Positions 10,300 to 22,438 of a stretch of 64,000 nucleotides of DNA are shown in pieces. The stretch is from Udeniomyces pyricola (Eukaryota; Basidiomycota; Tremellomycetes; Cystofilobasidiales; Mrakiaceae). The stretch spans positions 1,055,389-1,119,388 of the forward strand of contig BCIK01000004.1 in the NCBI GenBank assembly GCA_039545295.1. Direction: 5' to 3'. Position 1 is the first letter of the stretch, and each line of letters starts with the position of its first letter. Under the pieces are notes generated by a model, which ran no database searches, was not told the DNA's origin, and worked only from the letters and a program-made list of their open reading frames with translations. Position numbers and translations under genes: made by a program.

Positions 10300-11216
10300 T
10301 CTCTCGGAACGAATCTATCCATCGACCCAAATTCATCTCTTTTCGCGAAGATATAAGAAGAAAAATCCCCCCCCCCTCCTCTTTTTCTCTCTGCCCATCT
10401 CGTCTCGCTTGCTCGCTTACTTGCTAGCTCCGACTTCGCTATCTCTATCTCTACTCCCCTTGCTTTTCTTCTTCTTTTTTTTTCTTCTCTCCTTCTTGAA
10501 CTTTTTTTCTTGTTCTCATCTCCTTTGTTTCCATCTCCGTTTCTCTTTTCGTCTTTGTCTTGAAAAGAGAACAAAGAAAAAGAAGAAAAGAAGAAGAAAA
10601 AAATCACATGTTCGTTTGTTTCGATTTGCCCTCGATCCCCCTCCGCCTTCTTAAGCTTTTTTTTCTTTTCTCTTCTTTCCTTTTTCAAATTGGTTCCCCG
10701 GCTTCCTTTCTGCTTTCTCACCATGCGTCGATCGTCATCGTCTGTCAAGGAAAGCATTTCTAAAGAGAAGAAGAAAGAAAGAAAGTTAGAAGGAAAGGAG
10801 CGAACCATCATCTGTTTGTTCGGTCCGGTTCTCAGATGGCTGGACGTTGAATATTGAATATTGAATATTGAACCATGATGAGATGCCTGATGGCATGAGT
10901 ACCACAGTGATCGATCGGTACCGGCATCATCGCAGTAATTATTCCCCTTCGTTCTGGTTTTCTGATCCCCCCCCCCCCCCAGGCTTCCTTCCCCTCCTTT
11001 CGATATGACCAGAACCAATGCCACCCAGCAGGTTCAGTTCTCCCTCTGAGACGATGGCCGATCTGTCCCACACGAACCGAGGAAGCTCAAAACCCTAGAC
11101 ATACATGTGTATTCATACATATACAACCGTACCCATCAACCTAAACCGACCCCTCACCCCCCNNNNNNNNNNNNCCCCCTCCCCCCCAAAAAAAAACTCC
11201 AAACGACATCCATACT
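10300..11216. other. Convergent intergenic region with homopolymer tracts
   Basis: This lies between the fimbrin stop and the end of the next minus-strand gene. It is rich in T/TTC runs (10380-10700), AAG/GAA runs, a C run at about 10971-10981 and a short tandem TTGAATA repeat at 10847-10872. It also contains the assembly gap. No coding feature is supported; the long lysine- or phenylalanine-rich frames are products of the homopolymers. Confidence 0.6.
11163..11174. other. Assembly gap (12 N) within C-rich sequence
   Basis: Twelve undetermined bases flanked on both sides by C homopolymers, followed by a run of A. The C tracts are a likely cause of the failed base calling. It lies outside all proposed exons. 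Confidence 0.99.
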
Positions 11217-12222
11217 CTATATGAACCTCCCCTCCTGGTCTCCATCCTCCATCGTCCCAACATCCCCTACGAACCGCTCGACGACCTCGACCAATTCCCT
11301 CAGCAGCCACCGTTCGCTCGGTCCAAGACGTAACGCCACCGATCGATATGTCTGATCTCCTGTAGATTCCTCCTCTCTTTTCCTCTGATGAGGATGATTC
11401 CCTTGACGATCGTCCAGCGTAGGTCTAATCGAACCCGAGTTGACATCCCCACCACCACTACTACCACCATCACCACCACCGCCACTACCGTGAGTGAGTG
11501 TGGGTTCTTCTTCTCGTTTGATCGTCCCCGTCGCCGTCGTCATCCCAACTTCCATCTCACTCGACTCCTCTCTCTTTAAACCCCCTCCACCTCTTCCCTG
11601 TAAGACAGCCGTCAAAGCCTCCTCTTTCTCCCTTGACGACTTCGTATCCGCATGCTCTGCATTCCTCCCTTCAACCACCCGATTCCACGCCTGAAGGGCT
11701 TCCAAAAGCGTCCGTGCGAGGTCCAACGAGGGTAAAGTCCACCCTACCCCAAACCACCCCCCACCGCCAACGGATTCAGCATCGTGAGGTGTCGTAGCGA
11801 TCACGCACGGAGCAGCACAAGAGGAGGATTGATCAGGTAGGTGGTTGAAGAGGAACAGGAGAAGTGGGATCAGGATCTTGGAGAGTGGGTTGTGAAGTGG
11901 AAGAGGGCTAGGTGGAGAAGTGAGCCGAGGCGTAGACGTCTGAGGTTCAATCGATACATTCAACGAAAGACATATATACATATATATAAGAAGATGAAGA
12001 GATAAAGCGAAAGTCAGCATACGCGGATGATGAGGATCGAAAGCAAGACGTATGGATAGATAGACCGCTTTTCCCTTCACAGAATCCTTGAGAAATGAGA
12101 AAGCAGCCATCACGTACGATGAGTTTAATAAGGAACGACCACTCTGGCCCGAGACCTTTGAGATGCATCGCTTTCGAGGTCGAATCGGAGTTTGGCGATG
12201 AGGCGACTTCGCTGGAAGACAT
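11217..12222 (-). CDS. Hypothetical protein, two exons
   Basis: Proposed exons are 12222-12118 and 11939-11217, joined in phase 0 across a GT-AG intron (12117-11940), about 275 residues. The N-terminal exon (MSSSEVASSPNSDS) leads into MHLKGLGPEWSFLIKLI. The second exon carries a strongly hydrophobic stretch (SKILIPLLLFLFNHLP), then a helix WTLPSLDLARTLLEAL. A Gly/Glu-rich low-complexity region follows (including an IKREEE motif of SUMO-site type and a long GGGG/SGGG run), then the C-terminal helix LLRELVEVVERFVGDV. I recognise no family. It lies only 166 bases downstream of the ARMC8-like gene on the same strand, so it could be misread 3' sequence of that gene. A separate ATG and a proper intron argue for an independent gene. 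Moderate to low confidence. Confidence 0.45.
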
Positions 12223-12388
12223 TGCGAAGAGGAAATGGTAATAGATTTGAAGTTTCTAAATGGGGGCGTGAGACGGAAATGTAAGCATGCGGACAAGACA
12301 AAGGAAGTGAAGGCGGAAATCAAAGAGACGGGGGTCGTCAAGTTAATTTTGCCGCTCATATATATGTATATGCATGCAAACAGAGCTG

Positions 12389-15300
12389 TCAACTACATAC
12401 CAAAGCCAATATCTCATCGGAAACCTTAGTGTCTATCAGATCGTTGCTCTCGGTGCTACCGGTCGTATGCTCTTGGACCCTTCCTTGACGCATAAACTCA
12501 GCCAGATCCAATGGCTGAAGCTCCATGGCCACCAGCAGCTCAAGCTGCTCATGATACGATGCGTCGTACAAGAGGTTGCGAACGAGTTGATGGGTTTGTT
12601 CTGAGAGCGGTAGAGCAAGGGTGGGACCGCGATGGAAAATGCTATGTATCGGTTCAATTCTGAAAGAAAGAATATGTTAGCCCATCGGGATTGTTAGATA
12701 GGGAAAAGAGAAAAGGTGACAAGGGTATTCACAAGACAGATTTGTGGTCTGACTGGGTGCCTTCACCGAGCAAAGCGAACTTGTGGTCGATCTCGAGTCG
12801 ATAAGCGTAATTCTGTTTCGGAAAGGCAGAAAAAGGAAACCCCGAGACGGCAATCCAACATCAGCTGCTCTGTTAGGCTTGTTTTGGAGTGGGAACGAAG
12901 TATGACGACGGTGAACGTGGAAGCAGGCGCACCTTGAAGACACACATGGCCTGCGTTTGGATTCCAAGGCTGTTGGGCTCCCCCAGGAGAGGTCTCACAC
13001 CTCTTATGAGGCCAGGGAATGATTTGATAGTCTAGAGAGGCGCCACACAATTGAAAGTTTTTGTTTTTACACAGAGCAATCAGCAGCACATATGTTAAGA
13101 TTCCTTTCCGTGCTCTGAACCCGCTGCTTCCACTTACATCTCGAAACGGCGAGAAGGGCCCCACGAAGTTGGCATAGGTCTGCAGGGCTCCCAGCAAGAT
13201 TGCCTCTCGCCCCTTTGGATACTGAGCCCAATACCAATCATCTGGGGCTCGGATGACCATTGCGAACATGCTTGCAGACAACACGGGATTAGAAAGCTCG
13301 GCTCGAAGCGCTCCGACGCTCCGCGATAGACCTCGGAGGATCTGGCAGGCGGCCGCTTGGGTCTGGAGGGAAGCCATGGTCGAAAGAGACCAACAAAGGA
13401 CTTGGACGGAGAGAAATTTGCGGAGGGAAAGATTGATGGTCGGATCTGTGCCGTTGGACAAAGCGAGAGGGACTAAGAGAGTAAACATGGCCTAATTTGA
13501 TTGGAACAAAAAGACAAATACAGATAGAATGGGATGAAAGTGGTCAATTGAGCCGCGATTGGGCAGTCGACAAAATCAGACCATTTCCGAAATAAAGGAA
13601 CGAAACAGGACCAGGGTTGCTCTCACTTCAAAAAGCTTAGACCGTTCAATCAGACTGGTGCCTGACACCTCTACCGCAAGAGGGTTCACTGCGACCCAAG
13701 CCGCGAACTCGTCAGCCGGTTGCTGAGTGAGCATCTCCGGGATGCGAGATGTGAAGCTGTCTAACAACGGCTGGAGAGCTCGCAGGATGCGAGGAGCTTC
13801 GATGGGTGGCGGGTCGCGTAGAAGAGTAGTTCTGCACAGTCTCGCTGTTGAGAGGGAACAAAAATGACAAGAAAATCAGAAAATTAGATCACAACTCGAG
13901 TGTAGCGATAGGCGGACGGTCTTGGCCCAGTAAAAGAAAGCACACACCCAATCCGAAACAAGCCTGGGTTGTGAGTTTCAAGGTCTCCAAATGTTGAGCG
14001 GCCAAGGGGGCGTTAGTTTCGACGAGCGACAGCACACTGTCGCGCGCAACGTTCAAATAGCGGGTCATGACGCGTTGTCTTCCTTCTTCACTAGCACTAG
14101 AGGTTACGACCCATTTCGCTACGCTGTCATCCGAAAAGGACATGAAAGGATGTCAGATGCTGTTACCTCTATCGATAACCATGGAAACTCGCGAATGGAA
14201 GGACGCACCAGGCTGCAGCGGCTAGCTTGACCCGAGCATCTGAACCCTCGAAGCTTTGCCAGATCATGTCCTCGAGTTCAGCGCCCATCATCTTGTTGGT
14301 CATCTCTTCAGATCCACATAGGGAGGTCAACAGGCTGAAACATGCAACCGTGATCTGCGGGGAAGGATAAAAAGGAGATCAGAAACTCATGAATGCATCA
14401 GGGATTGAAGACAGTTAGACGAAGTTAGGATAACCGGGCTCACTTTGCTCTCAACCTGTTTCAGAGTCAAGATAGCTACGACTCGATCAATAACGCCCCC
14501 TTTGGAGGTCGGGACGGAACTCTGGTTCATAGGCACGGTTTCTCTGCCTTTGCCCTTGGCGTTGTGGCCACTCGAGGCGCAGCAGTAGGTCAAAACCGCT
14601 GTGCGCTGTTCTGGAGTGTGAACTAGGGCAGAGAGTAGGTATAGAATATGAGGGAGGCATCGTCTATGATTGATGGGGATCGTCAGGAAGGATGGCGTCC
14701 AGGTAGAAATGTTTGGGAGAAGGGAGAAGAGAAGAGCGAGCGTATCTGGCTAATGATGGCGCACACGCGAGGGAAGAGGGAGGAGGAGTGTTAGTATCAA
14801 GTAAATGGTATCAACTTTAGTAAGGACCAATACTGGTCCCAGAGAAGTCGTCAACCGACTGACGAAAGCTTACCGTCAGGAGTTGCGAGATGGCAAGTCC
14901 GACCATCGTCCGCATCGATTTCTCGTCACCCTTAGCCATCGACAACTCAACCCAGCTCTCGCCCTCTCGACAGTAAGAATCGATTAACCGAGTGAGATTG
15001 GCCAGGCATTTGAGAGTGATCTCTTGGATTTTGACTTGTGCTCTCTCATCGTTGCCCGTAGTAGATGAAGTCGGGGATCTTTCCTCATGGAGCGTGGCGA
15101 GCAGATTGGGAAAGATGGGTAACGAGAAGAAGATGACGAGTGCGGAGCCCGATACAACTAGGGTGGCAAGAAGGGCACAAAGATCAGATGAGTTGGGACT
15201 CAGTAGGTGCTCTTGATAGCTCAGACAGAGTGCGAGACAAATCGGAGAAGTGGAAGCAAACGACGTGATGCAGACCATGGGCAAGCGATCCGACGATGGC

Positions 15301-15598
15301 AATCGCCTCGATTCTCCGTACATCTCTCTCTGGGTCGTGGTCCGATGATGGACCGCAAAGATCAGCGAGACTACGATGCCAAAGGACCGAATGCGATGAT
15401 TAGCTTCGTGGTGTACGCAGTCAGTAGAGCGGCCTCCGGTCCGTGGTGAAGCCATGAGACGTCGGCTAGTATGCAGGATTCGAAAGCGACTAACGACGCA
15501 AGTAAGGTCGGATCATGGATGATCTCCAGCTTGCGAGTTGGATGGCCCACGACGTCATTCTTTAGCTGATGAAGGAATTGATAGGTGAGACCCGTCAT
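12389..15598 (-). CDS. ARMC8/Gid5 (Vid28)-like armadillo-repeat protein of the GID/CTLH ubiquitin ligase
   Basis: Gid5/ARMC8 is the armadillo scaffold of the GID/CTLH E3 ligase that degrades gluconeogenic enzymes. The gene has roughly a dozen exons. I placed 15598-15417, 15370-15276, 15157-14874 and one beginning at about 14743 with confidence, and the last one ends at stop 12389. The N-terminus has LKNDVVGHPTRK, matching the family's opening LKNxxIGNxxxK block. Next comes IVGSLAHV, then LKCLANLTRL. A later exon carries CQILRGLSRSVGALRAEL, closely matching the ARMC8 block RCLHSLSRSVQQLR, and another carries MCVFKNYAYRLEID. The final exon has EQTHQLVRNLLYDASYHEQ, the LLRNLL-type armadillo helix. 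The C-terminal repeats found in animal ARMC8 after this point are not visible, so the protein looks shorter than animal homologues. It faces the tryptophanyl-tRNA synthetase gene divergently. Exon boundaries in the middle were not all fixed. Confidence 0.7.
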
Positions 15599-16024
15599 GG
15601 AAGCTGAATGGGTAGTGATGAGAAGTTGAAGCGACGCTCGAGTGGATTGAGGGTGTGATGACGTTGGTGGTCAACGGGCTATCACAGTCAACATGCGACA
15701 TGATAAGCGGACGAGCTTATAGTAATCAATTATAATATATCTACGTACGTCTCTGCGTGATCCGTGCCGTCAGACCATGATGGCCTATACAAACAGCCAT
15801 CCACAAACATATATAGAGATCATATCATCATCCCTGAGCATGAAAAAAAAAACTAAAAAAAAACTTGATGACAGAGAAAGCCGGTTAGTAGTACGTAGCT
15901 GTCATGTGCGAAGGCAGACACTTATAATAATAGACAGGCCTAATTAATCGTACGCGTCGGAAGTCGCCTCCATTTCCGCCTTCATCCGACCGACGACCGA
16001 CACCCAACTATTCCCTGCCACATC
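15599..16024. promoter_or_regulatory. Divergent promoter region, ARMC8-like gene / mitochondrial TrpRS
   Basis: Contains AT-rich stretches (TTATAATATATCTA at about 15730-15743 and CATATATAGAG at about 15809) that could serve as TATA-like elements for either gene. There is also a poly-A patch at 15843-15865. No gene is seen. Confidence 0.4.
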
Positions 16025-18045
16025 ATGCGTCCATCGACCTCTACCCTGCCTTCCCTTTCAACGGCAACCCGTCTTGTTCGCTCACCGACAGCCACCATCT
16101 CTCGCAGCCTCTCCACCACTCAGCCGAGTCGTCTTCTCGACCCAACCGCGACCACCAACCCGGCCGATGGCTCGACCCGTGAACCCTCTGCTGAAAAACC
16201 CCGGACGATCCTTTCCGGTATCCAGCCGAGTGGCACGATGCATGTTGGTTGCATGCCCATCGTTATATACTATTTTACCTCGCACATAACACCACAAGCT
16301 TCAGCACTGACGGGCATTTGCTTGACTCCGCTTCTCTTCCTTTATCAATCACTGTCATTCGAAACCCCCCACCCCCTTTCCCTTGCCGTAACTCCTTCCT
16401 CAGCTAGGCAACTATCTTGGTGCCCTCAGCAATTGGACTTCGATGCAAAACTCTGCTCTTCCCCAAGACTCGATTTACTACTCCATCGTCGGCCTTCATG
16501 CCATCACCATGCCTCAAAATCCCAAGCAGCTTATCGCAGAGCGAAGAGACATGATGGCGAGTTTGTTGGCGTGCGGGATCAACCCCGAAAGGAGCACATT
16601 GTTCCATCAAGATATGGTGAGAACATACTCGTTCATCAGGTCAAGGCGAGAAACGATCAGTTGAGAAAGTACTGATCTGGGTTAGATGTATTCTTAACTC
16701 TTGCCTCATCTCCTGGTACGCGTCTGTCCCCTTTAGGTCCCCGAACATGCTGAGCTTGCTTGGATTCTCAATTGCATCACGCCCTTCAACTGGCTTCAAC
16801 GAATGACGACATGGAAGGTACAGAGATCTTCCTATCTCAGTTCAAATCAAACAACAACACATCATACAGCTCCACTCTGACCTGTCGACTTGTCATCCAC
16901 TTTTATTATTGCTTTCGGTCCTGGCCACGCTTGCCGCCTTTCTCATGATGCCACAGGGCAAGATTGCCGTCCACAAGAACGCAGCATCGGAGGAAGAAGT
17001 CTCCGATTCGGAACTCCAACTGGGGTTGTTTGCTTATCCCGTGCTCCAAGCGGCCGATATCCTCCTATACCGGTAAATCCAGGACTTCTACTGAAACGCG
17101 GGGTCATACCTTCCCCACGATCCTCGTCCAAATACCAGACTCACGCCATTCCCTCTTTCTTGCCCGATTGAAATGCTCTTGCGTATGTACGTGTGATGTT
17201 GTGGGCTCAGGGCGACCCATGTGCCTGTAGGCGAAGACCAAGCCCAACACCTCGAGCTTTCCCGCAGCATCGCCGACACGTTCAACCATCGGTACAAAAA
17301 GACGTTCCCTATACCTCAGAGTATCATCAGTTGCGTCGCCTTCTTTTTCGTCATTCTTCTTCTCCCTCCCCCCCCTTCCCCTTTTTTTTTCTTTCGTTTC
17401 TGAGGTTCCTGCTTCTCTTGGCTCCTCGCTGCGTCTTCGTTTCACCCTGAATCGATGCATGGACTAACCTGCAGCCTCGTCGCTTTCTTTTTTCTCCCTT
17501 CTTCACTTTCTTACATTTCGAAACGACACATTTACCCTCGCCCCCCCCCCCGCCTTTTCCTCTCACTCCTCTATCATTCTCCTCTCAAAGCCCCTGCCAA
17601 GCGCATCTTATCCCTCCGTGATCCCAGCTCGAAAATGTCGAAATCCTCACCCGATCTCTCCTCCCGCATCCTCCTCACCGACAGCCCAAGCCAAATCCAC
17701 ACCAAACTCCGATCGGCCGTCACAGATTCCCTCCCGGGGATCACGTACGATCCCATCCTTCGACCCGGTGTATCGAACTTGTTGACGATCCTCTCGGCCT
17801 GCAGTGAGGAGTCGATCGAGAGCTGCGTCGATCGCACCCGGGGGTTCGATAAGAAGGAGTTCAAAGGTCTCGTCGCCGAGGCAGTGGAGGGCAAGTTGGG
17901 TCCGATCCGAGAGGAGTTGATGAGGTTGAGGCAGGATCAAGGGTACTTGAGAAGTGTCGGGGAAAAAGGCGCGGAGAAGGCTAGGGAGAGGGCGAGTAAG
18001 GTTTTGGCGGATGTGAAAGAGAGGGTGGGATTGGGTCGGATTTAA
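16025..18045 (+). CDS. MSW1: Tryptophanyl-tRNA synthetase, mitochondrial
   Basis: Class I aminoacyl-tRNA synthetase charging mitochondrial tRNA-Trp. Proposed exons are 16025-16247, 16408-16616, 16737-16817, 16957-17072, 17211-17329 and 17591-18045, in continuous phase, 400 residues. The first 45 residues are Ser/Thr/Arg-rich with almost no acid ([17 protein letters not shown]), fitting a matrix-targeting presequence. [18 protein letters not shown] spans the first splice and is the bacterial-type TrpRS opening with the HIGH-equivalent motif. Later blocks are [26 protein letters not shown] and the KMSKS loop ([12 protein letters not shown]), all in the usual order. The presequence and the bacterial-type motifs separate it from the cytosolic enzyme. 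The length is about that of yeast Msw1. No odd residues were noticed in the catalytic motifs. Confidence 0.93.
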
Positions 18046-18763
18046 TGGAACGCATTTTGAAACTTACCAAGTTGCTTTGGTTGGGGTTTGTTGTGACTGG
18101 ATATGAATTTTGCAGCTTGAGTCATTGGATTGTTTGTGTACCCTCGGTTCACTAGATGAAACATGATGTGCAAGATCCAAACCACAGCTTACAACAATCT
18201 ATACTTGTTCTCACTCGGCAGTAAGCCGCTCGGACACATATCTATATACGACTGCACCGCTCGACGCTGGATGTCGTCGATCGGCGCACGCATATGTACA
18301 GCGGATCTATCAATCCATTTCACCACTATGGAGGACAGAACCGCATTAATCATCATCATCGCAACATATAAAAAAAGGTAAGGGAAGGCAAGAAAAAGAC
18401 GGAAAAAAAAGAGTGCAAAGAAAGACAAGGGCAACAAACAAACAAGAAAAAAAGGCAAAAAAAGAGAAGAAGAAAGTAAAAATCAAAACAATAACAAAAA
18501 CACAAACTAGACAAGAAAACCGCTTGGAAGAGAACCAAGTCGACGCCTTGATCATGCTTTAATTTCAACCCCTCCTCCTGTTCACCAGCTCACGCCTTCC
18601 CATCAAATTTCCAACCTCACCTTAATCCTTCACATCCCTCACACACACACACACACACACACACAATCGGAACTCTACCCCCCTTTGTCCCCTCTTCCCC
18701 GCTTCTTCTTTTGTTTCTTTTCGTTTTTGCAGCCTTCCTTGGTCGATTCTGGGGCTCTTTTGC
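18046..18763. repeat. Convergent 3' region with a (CA)n microsatellite
   Basis: The 3' flanks of the TrpRS gene and of the FHA-protein gene meet here. It has A-rich and AAG-rich tracts at 18361-18500 and a perfect CA repeat of about 24 bases at 18641-18664. No gene is supported. Confidence 0.6.
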
Positions 18764-21700
18764 CTAACTCTTGACAAACGACGCAAACTTTTCGTAATTG
18801 TACGCGATGGAGACGACGACGACGCCGACGAAAACGGCGCCTTGAATCTGAGACTGCAGTTGGAGTCCAAAAGATTCGGAAAAAGAGAAGAAGAAAAAAA
18901 TCAGCAAAGGAAGATCAAAGGAGGAAGGAAATTAAGAGAGACATGGACTAACCGAATTCAACACGATCCCACCTCTCCCGACGACCGGATCCAATCCCAT
19001 CATTGACGACGACGACGACTTCACTCTTCCGTCCTCCGTCGCAAACCCTTCCTCATGACCACCTTCCCCTTCATCATCTTCATCCTCCTCTCTCAAACCC
19101 TCGTCCCCTTCAATACTTCCTCCTTTCGAGATCTTCCTCTCTCCCATCCCAGGTCGAGCATTCGCACCTCCGCCTCCAAACGCAGCCGGTCGACCCGATG
19201 ACGTCGCTCGAATCGTGCCCATACCCGAGGACGACGAACTACTCGAGCCCGAACCTTGCCTATGCGTAATCAAACCCCTTCCACCAATCCCTTTGCTGCC
19301 ATTCGTACTGCTGGAGGTCGTTCGTTCATTAGCACTGGCTTCGAGGAACTGATCCGACGTACGTTCGGGCGAGAGCGAGGCCGAGAACGAAGGAAGTTTC
19401 TCCCTTGGATGACGCGAGAGCGCCAATTTGCTCGGCGTCGAAGGCGAGGACGAAGCCGAAAGATTCGAGCTCGAGGCGGCAGACGACGACGATGACGCGT
19501 TTAATCCAAAAGGATTGAGGAGAAACCTCAAAGAAGACGGGCGGGGTTTTTGGGGTGACGACAGCGGAGTAGGTGTTCCTGAGCGTGAACCTGAGCTTCC
19601 ACCTCCAAGGCCGTATGTCGACCGATCCAAACGAAGTCGAGCGGTCGAATTGCCCGTTCCTCCTCCACCACCACCACCACTTTCTCCTGGATGAGCGGCT
19701 CCTGCATCTTCAGGCCCCAGCCAACGGACGTCTTCGCTCTCCTCATCTTCATTGAGTTTCCTCTCCTCATCCTCCTCCTCAGCTCGACGTTTAGCTTCTT
19801 CCCATTCCTTCACGACCCCTCGCATGCGTTCCCTTTCCCCCTCCCAAATCTCCCTCTCCCGCTTCCAAGTATCCTCCAATTTCCCCTTCCAAACGTCCCA
19901 CTTGCCCTCAACACCTCCGACCTTGCCTTCGAGCTCGCCGATCCGATCCTCGAGCGCCCGGACGTTACTCAACGCAAGCGCATGCTGCTCCTGCAAGTGA
20001 CGCGAGAGATCGAGCACCGTGCTCAACTCGGTTCCAAGCGTGTCGAGTCGAGTCGTGAGGACTTGGTTTTGGGCGAGAACTTGCTGGGTCGTTTCGATCT
20101 GGTGATGGAGTTGCTCCTGAAGCTCTTCTTGGGCTTTCTGCTGGCGAGCGAGGTCGCTGGCGAGAGTACCGAGGGTGAAGTCATCCTCGTCTTCGGACGA
20201 CAAGGCGTCCTCGGAATGAGAGGCGTGTCGATCGGGTTGTGAGGGGGAAGAGGACGAGAGGGCCGAGGATCGCTGAAGCGGTGACATGCTAGGTTCAGGT
20301 GTCGAGGGTCGATCGCGGTCTCCCTCGGCGACGGCCGTGACTTGTTTCGAGACGACGCCGTTTTTGACGACCCGAGTGGAAGCATCGTCAGTAGGACTAG
20401 GCGCCGAGGCGGTGACGCTGTCGGAAGTCTCCTCGTACGGATGATGTTCCTTTTCGTCGTCCATGTCCTCGTATTCGTCATCGTCGCCGGCGCCCTCGCC
20501 CTCACCATCCTCCTCCAGCCCATCCTCATCATCCTCCGCTTCTTCCTCTGCTTCCTCTTCCTCGGTATGTCTTCTCGGTCCTCGGCCACGTTGCCTCGGC
20601 CGAACCGTGCCAACGCTCCTGGTATCATCCTCTTCATCAAACTCTTCCTCTTCTTCCTCTTCCTCATCTCCATCTTCCTCGCCCCTTCGTCCAGCCCGAT
20701 GTCGTCTCTTCCCACCTCTCCGACTCTCGGCATACTCGAGCTGACCCTGGATCGCGCTCATTCGCTCCCGCATCTCTTCAACTTCACGCTTGATGGCTTC
20801 TTGCTCCTTAAGGCGTGACTCAAGCGTCGAGAGTCGGTTGACGTTCTCGCCGAGCGCATGTTGGGTATCGGAGACTTGGCTCTGAAGGGCGAGAATCTGT
20901 TCCGGGTTGAGAGATATGGATGAGTTGGGGTTGTATGAAGGATGGATCTGGTTGGTCTCCGGGGGTGGCTGTACGTGCGTTGAAAGAAAAGAAAAGAAGG
21001 AAAGAGAAAAGCGACCAAGCAGAAGTGTGAAAAGGGTTCCAAACGAAACCGGATCAACACATAGTGTTTAGCTCAGCATGTTGTCGCCCCGTATCCATGG
21101 TAGAAAGGTGGTGGTGTAAGGGTGAACTCACGTTCCCACCACCCAGAGTGTCGCGAATGTCGTTCATGGCACTATGAAGATTGTGTAGCTCAGAGGCGGT
21201 CTCGCGGCTCTTGGCAAGCTCGTTGGCGAGCTGTCGGGTGATGTCGTTCAAGGCGGGTCCAGCCTGCTTCTGGTTGTTGCGACGCTGCATGTTGGCGAAT
21301 CGTTGCGCAGCCTGATGGTAGATGTTCATTTCGCTGTAACATGGAGAACATGGGTAAGAGAATGTGTCGGGCAAGGAATGCCACGAATGGATTGATGAGC
21401 ATGCGATTGTGATGAGAGTGAATACGTCCAAGACGGTCCAAAAGTGACGAGAACTTAGTTACTTACCGAGCGGAGGCTTCGATATCGGCGGCGCCAAGAA
21501 TGCAGAACGCTTTGGAAGAGACCTTGTGGTGCACAATGGTCTTGTTGTCCTCGCCGACAATGTCGATTCCAAATTCCTGATGGTAGATGACACAAGCATA
21601 CGCATACAAATGACCGCACGCATCAGGCTTCGAGACCTCCACCCTCTTCACTATTTTATCCTGACTCTTTTACAGTAGACCGCGTTGATGACCAACAATG

Positions 21701-22438
21701 GGGAAAAGCCAAACTCACGACGTGGTCTTCTGACTTGAGTTCGTACGGTTCCGACTCGTGGCCTTCTGCCGAAAGACGCTCGCCATTGACGAACGTACCG
21801 TTTGACGATTTAACATCCTTGATGAAAATCTGTCGCCATCAAACGTCAGAAAAGCACAAACATACAGATGTGAGATTCCCCTTCTGTATCAATGAGCAAA
21901 AAAAAGAAGAGAAAAAAAGATACAAGATGCAAGCGAGAAGAAGGAGATGGGAAGGGGGGTTGGAGTCGAGACGCGTATGTACCTTGTTTCCCTCCTCCCA
22001 AACCTCGGCATGAGTCCTCGAGAGGACCTTGGAGTCAAAGTAACCGTTTCTCTCGCCGGGCACTGTCTTGGCGTTGGTCTGACGACCGATCTTGACCTGG
22101 GATGAAGAACGGTGAAGATGAGAGCGAATCGAACGGGACAGGAGAAGGAGAAGGGGCCAGAAACACGGAAGACGACAGAGGGAATCAGCCGAGTCGCTCC
22201 ATTGCTGACAACAAGCTGTGCTCTTCTGATCTCTTTTCCCTTGTGCTGCTTCGCAGACTGAGAATTAACGGAAGAGCGTTATCATACGAGAGGTACTTAC
22301 GTGTTGACCTCCCGGGGGGAGATGAATCAACTTGGGCACGAACGAATCGTTGAGGGGGTAGAGATGCAGGCTCGGAAGTTGCCCTGGCCAGGGCGGACCC
22401 TGATCGGCGCCATTCGGGGTCGATTGCTGTCCTTGCAT
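18764..22438 (-). CDS. FHA-domain, coiled-coil, tail-anchored protein (SLMAP / Far9-Far10 / Vps64 type)
   Basis: Proposed exons are 22438-22301, 22096-21983, 21829-21719, 21576-21467, 21333-21132, 20968-18953 and 18853-18764, about 926 residues. The FHA phosphothreonine-binding domain lies at about 25-155. It shows [14 protein letters not shown] and the signature [13 protein letters not shown] coiled-coil region (RDTLGGGN to about 300) is interrupted by long acidic runs ([34 protein letters not shown]). A second coiled coil follows ([20 protein letters not shown]), then Ser/Gly-rich low complexity. The last exon encodes a single C-terminal membrane segment ([16 protein letters not shown]) with a short basic tail. 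FHA plus coiled coil plus tail anchor is the layout of SLMAP and fungal Far9/Far10, STRIPAK-complex subunits at the ER or nuclear envelope. The domain layout is seen directly; STRIPAK membership is inferred. The terminal membrane exon is missed if intron 18952-18854 is not removed. Confidence 0.78.

Noticed and set aside
19691..20818. Plus-strand frames of about 180 and 158 codons opposite the FHA-protein gene
   Set aside because: Leucine/serine-rich reverse reading of the acidic and poly-Ser exon; the minus-strand frame has the FHA domain and correct splicing.
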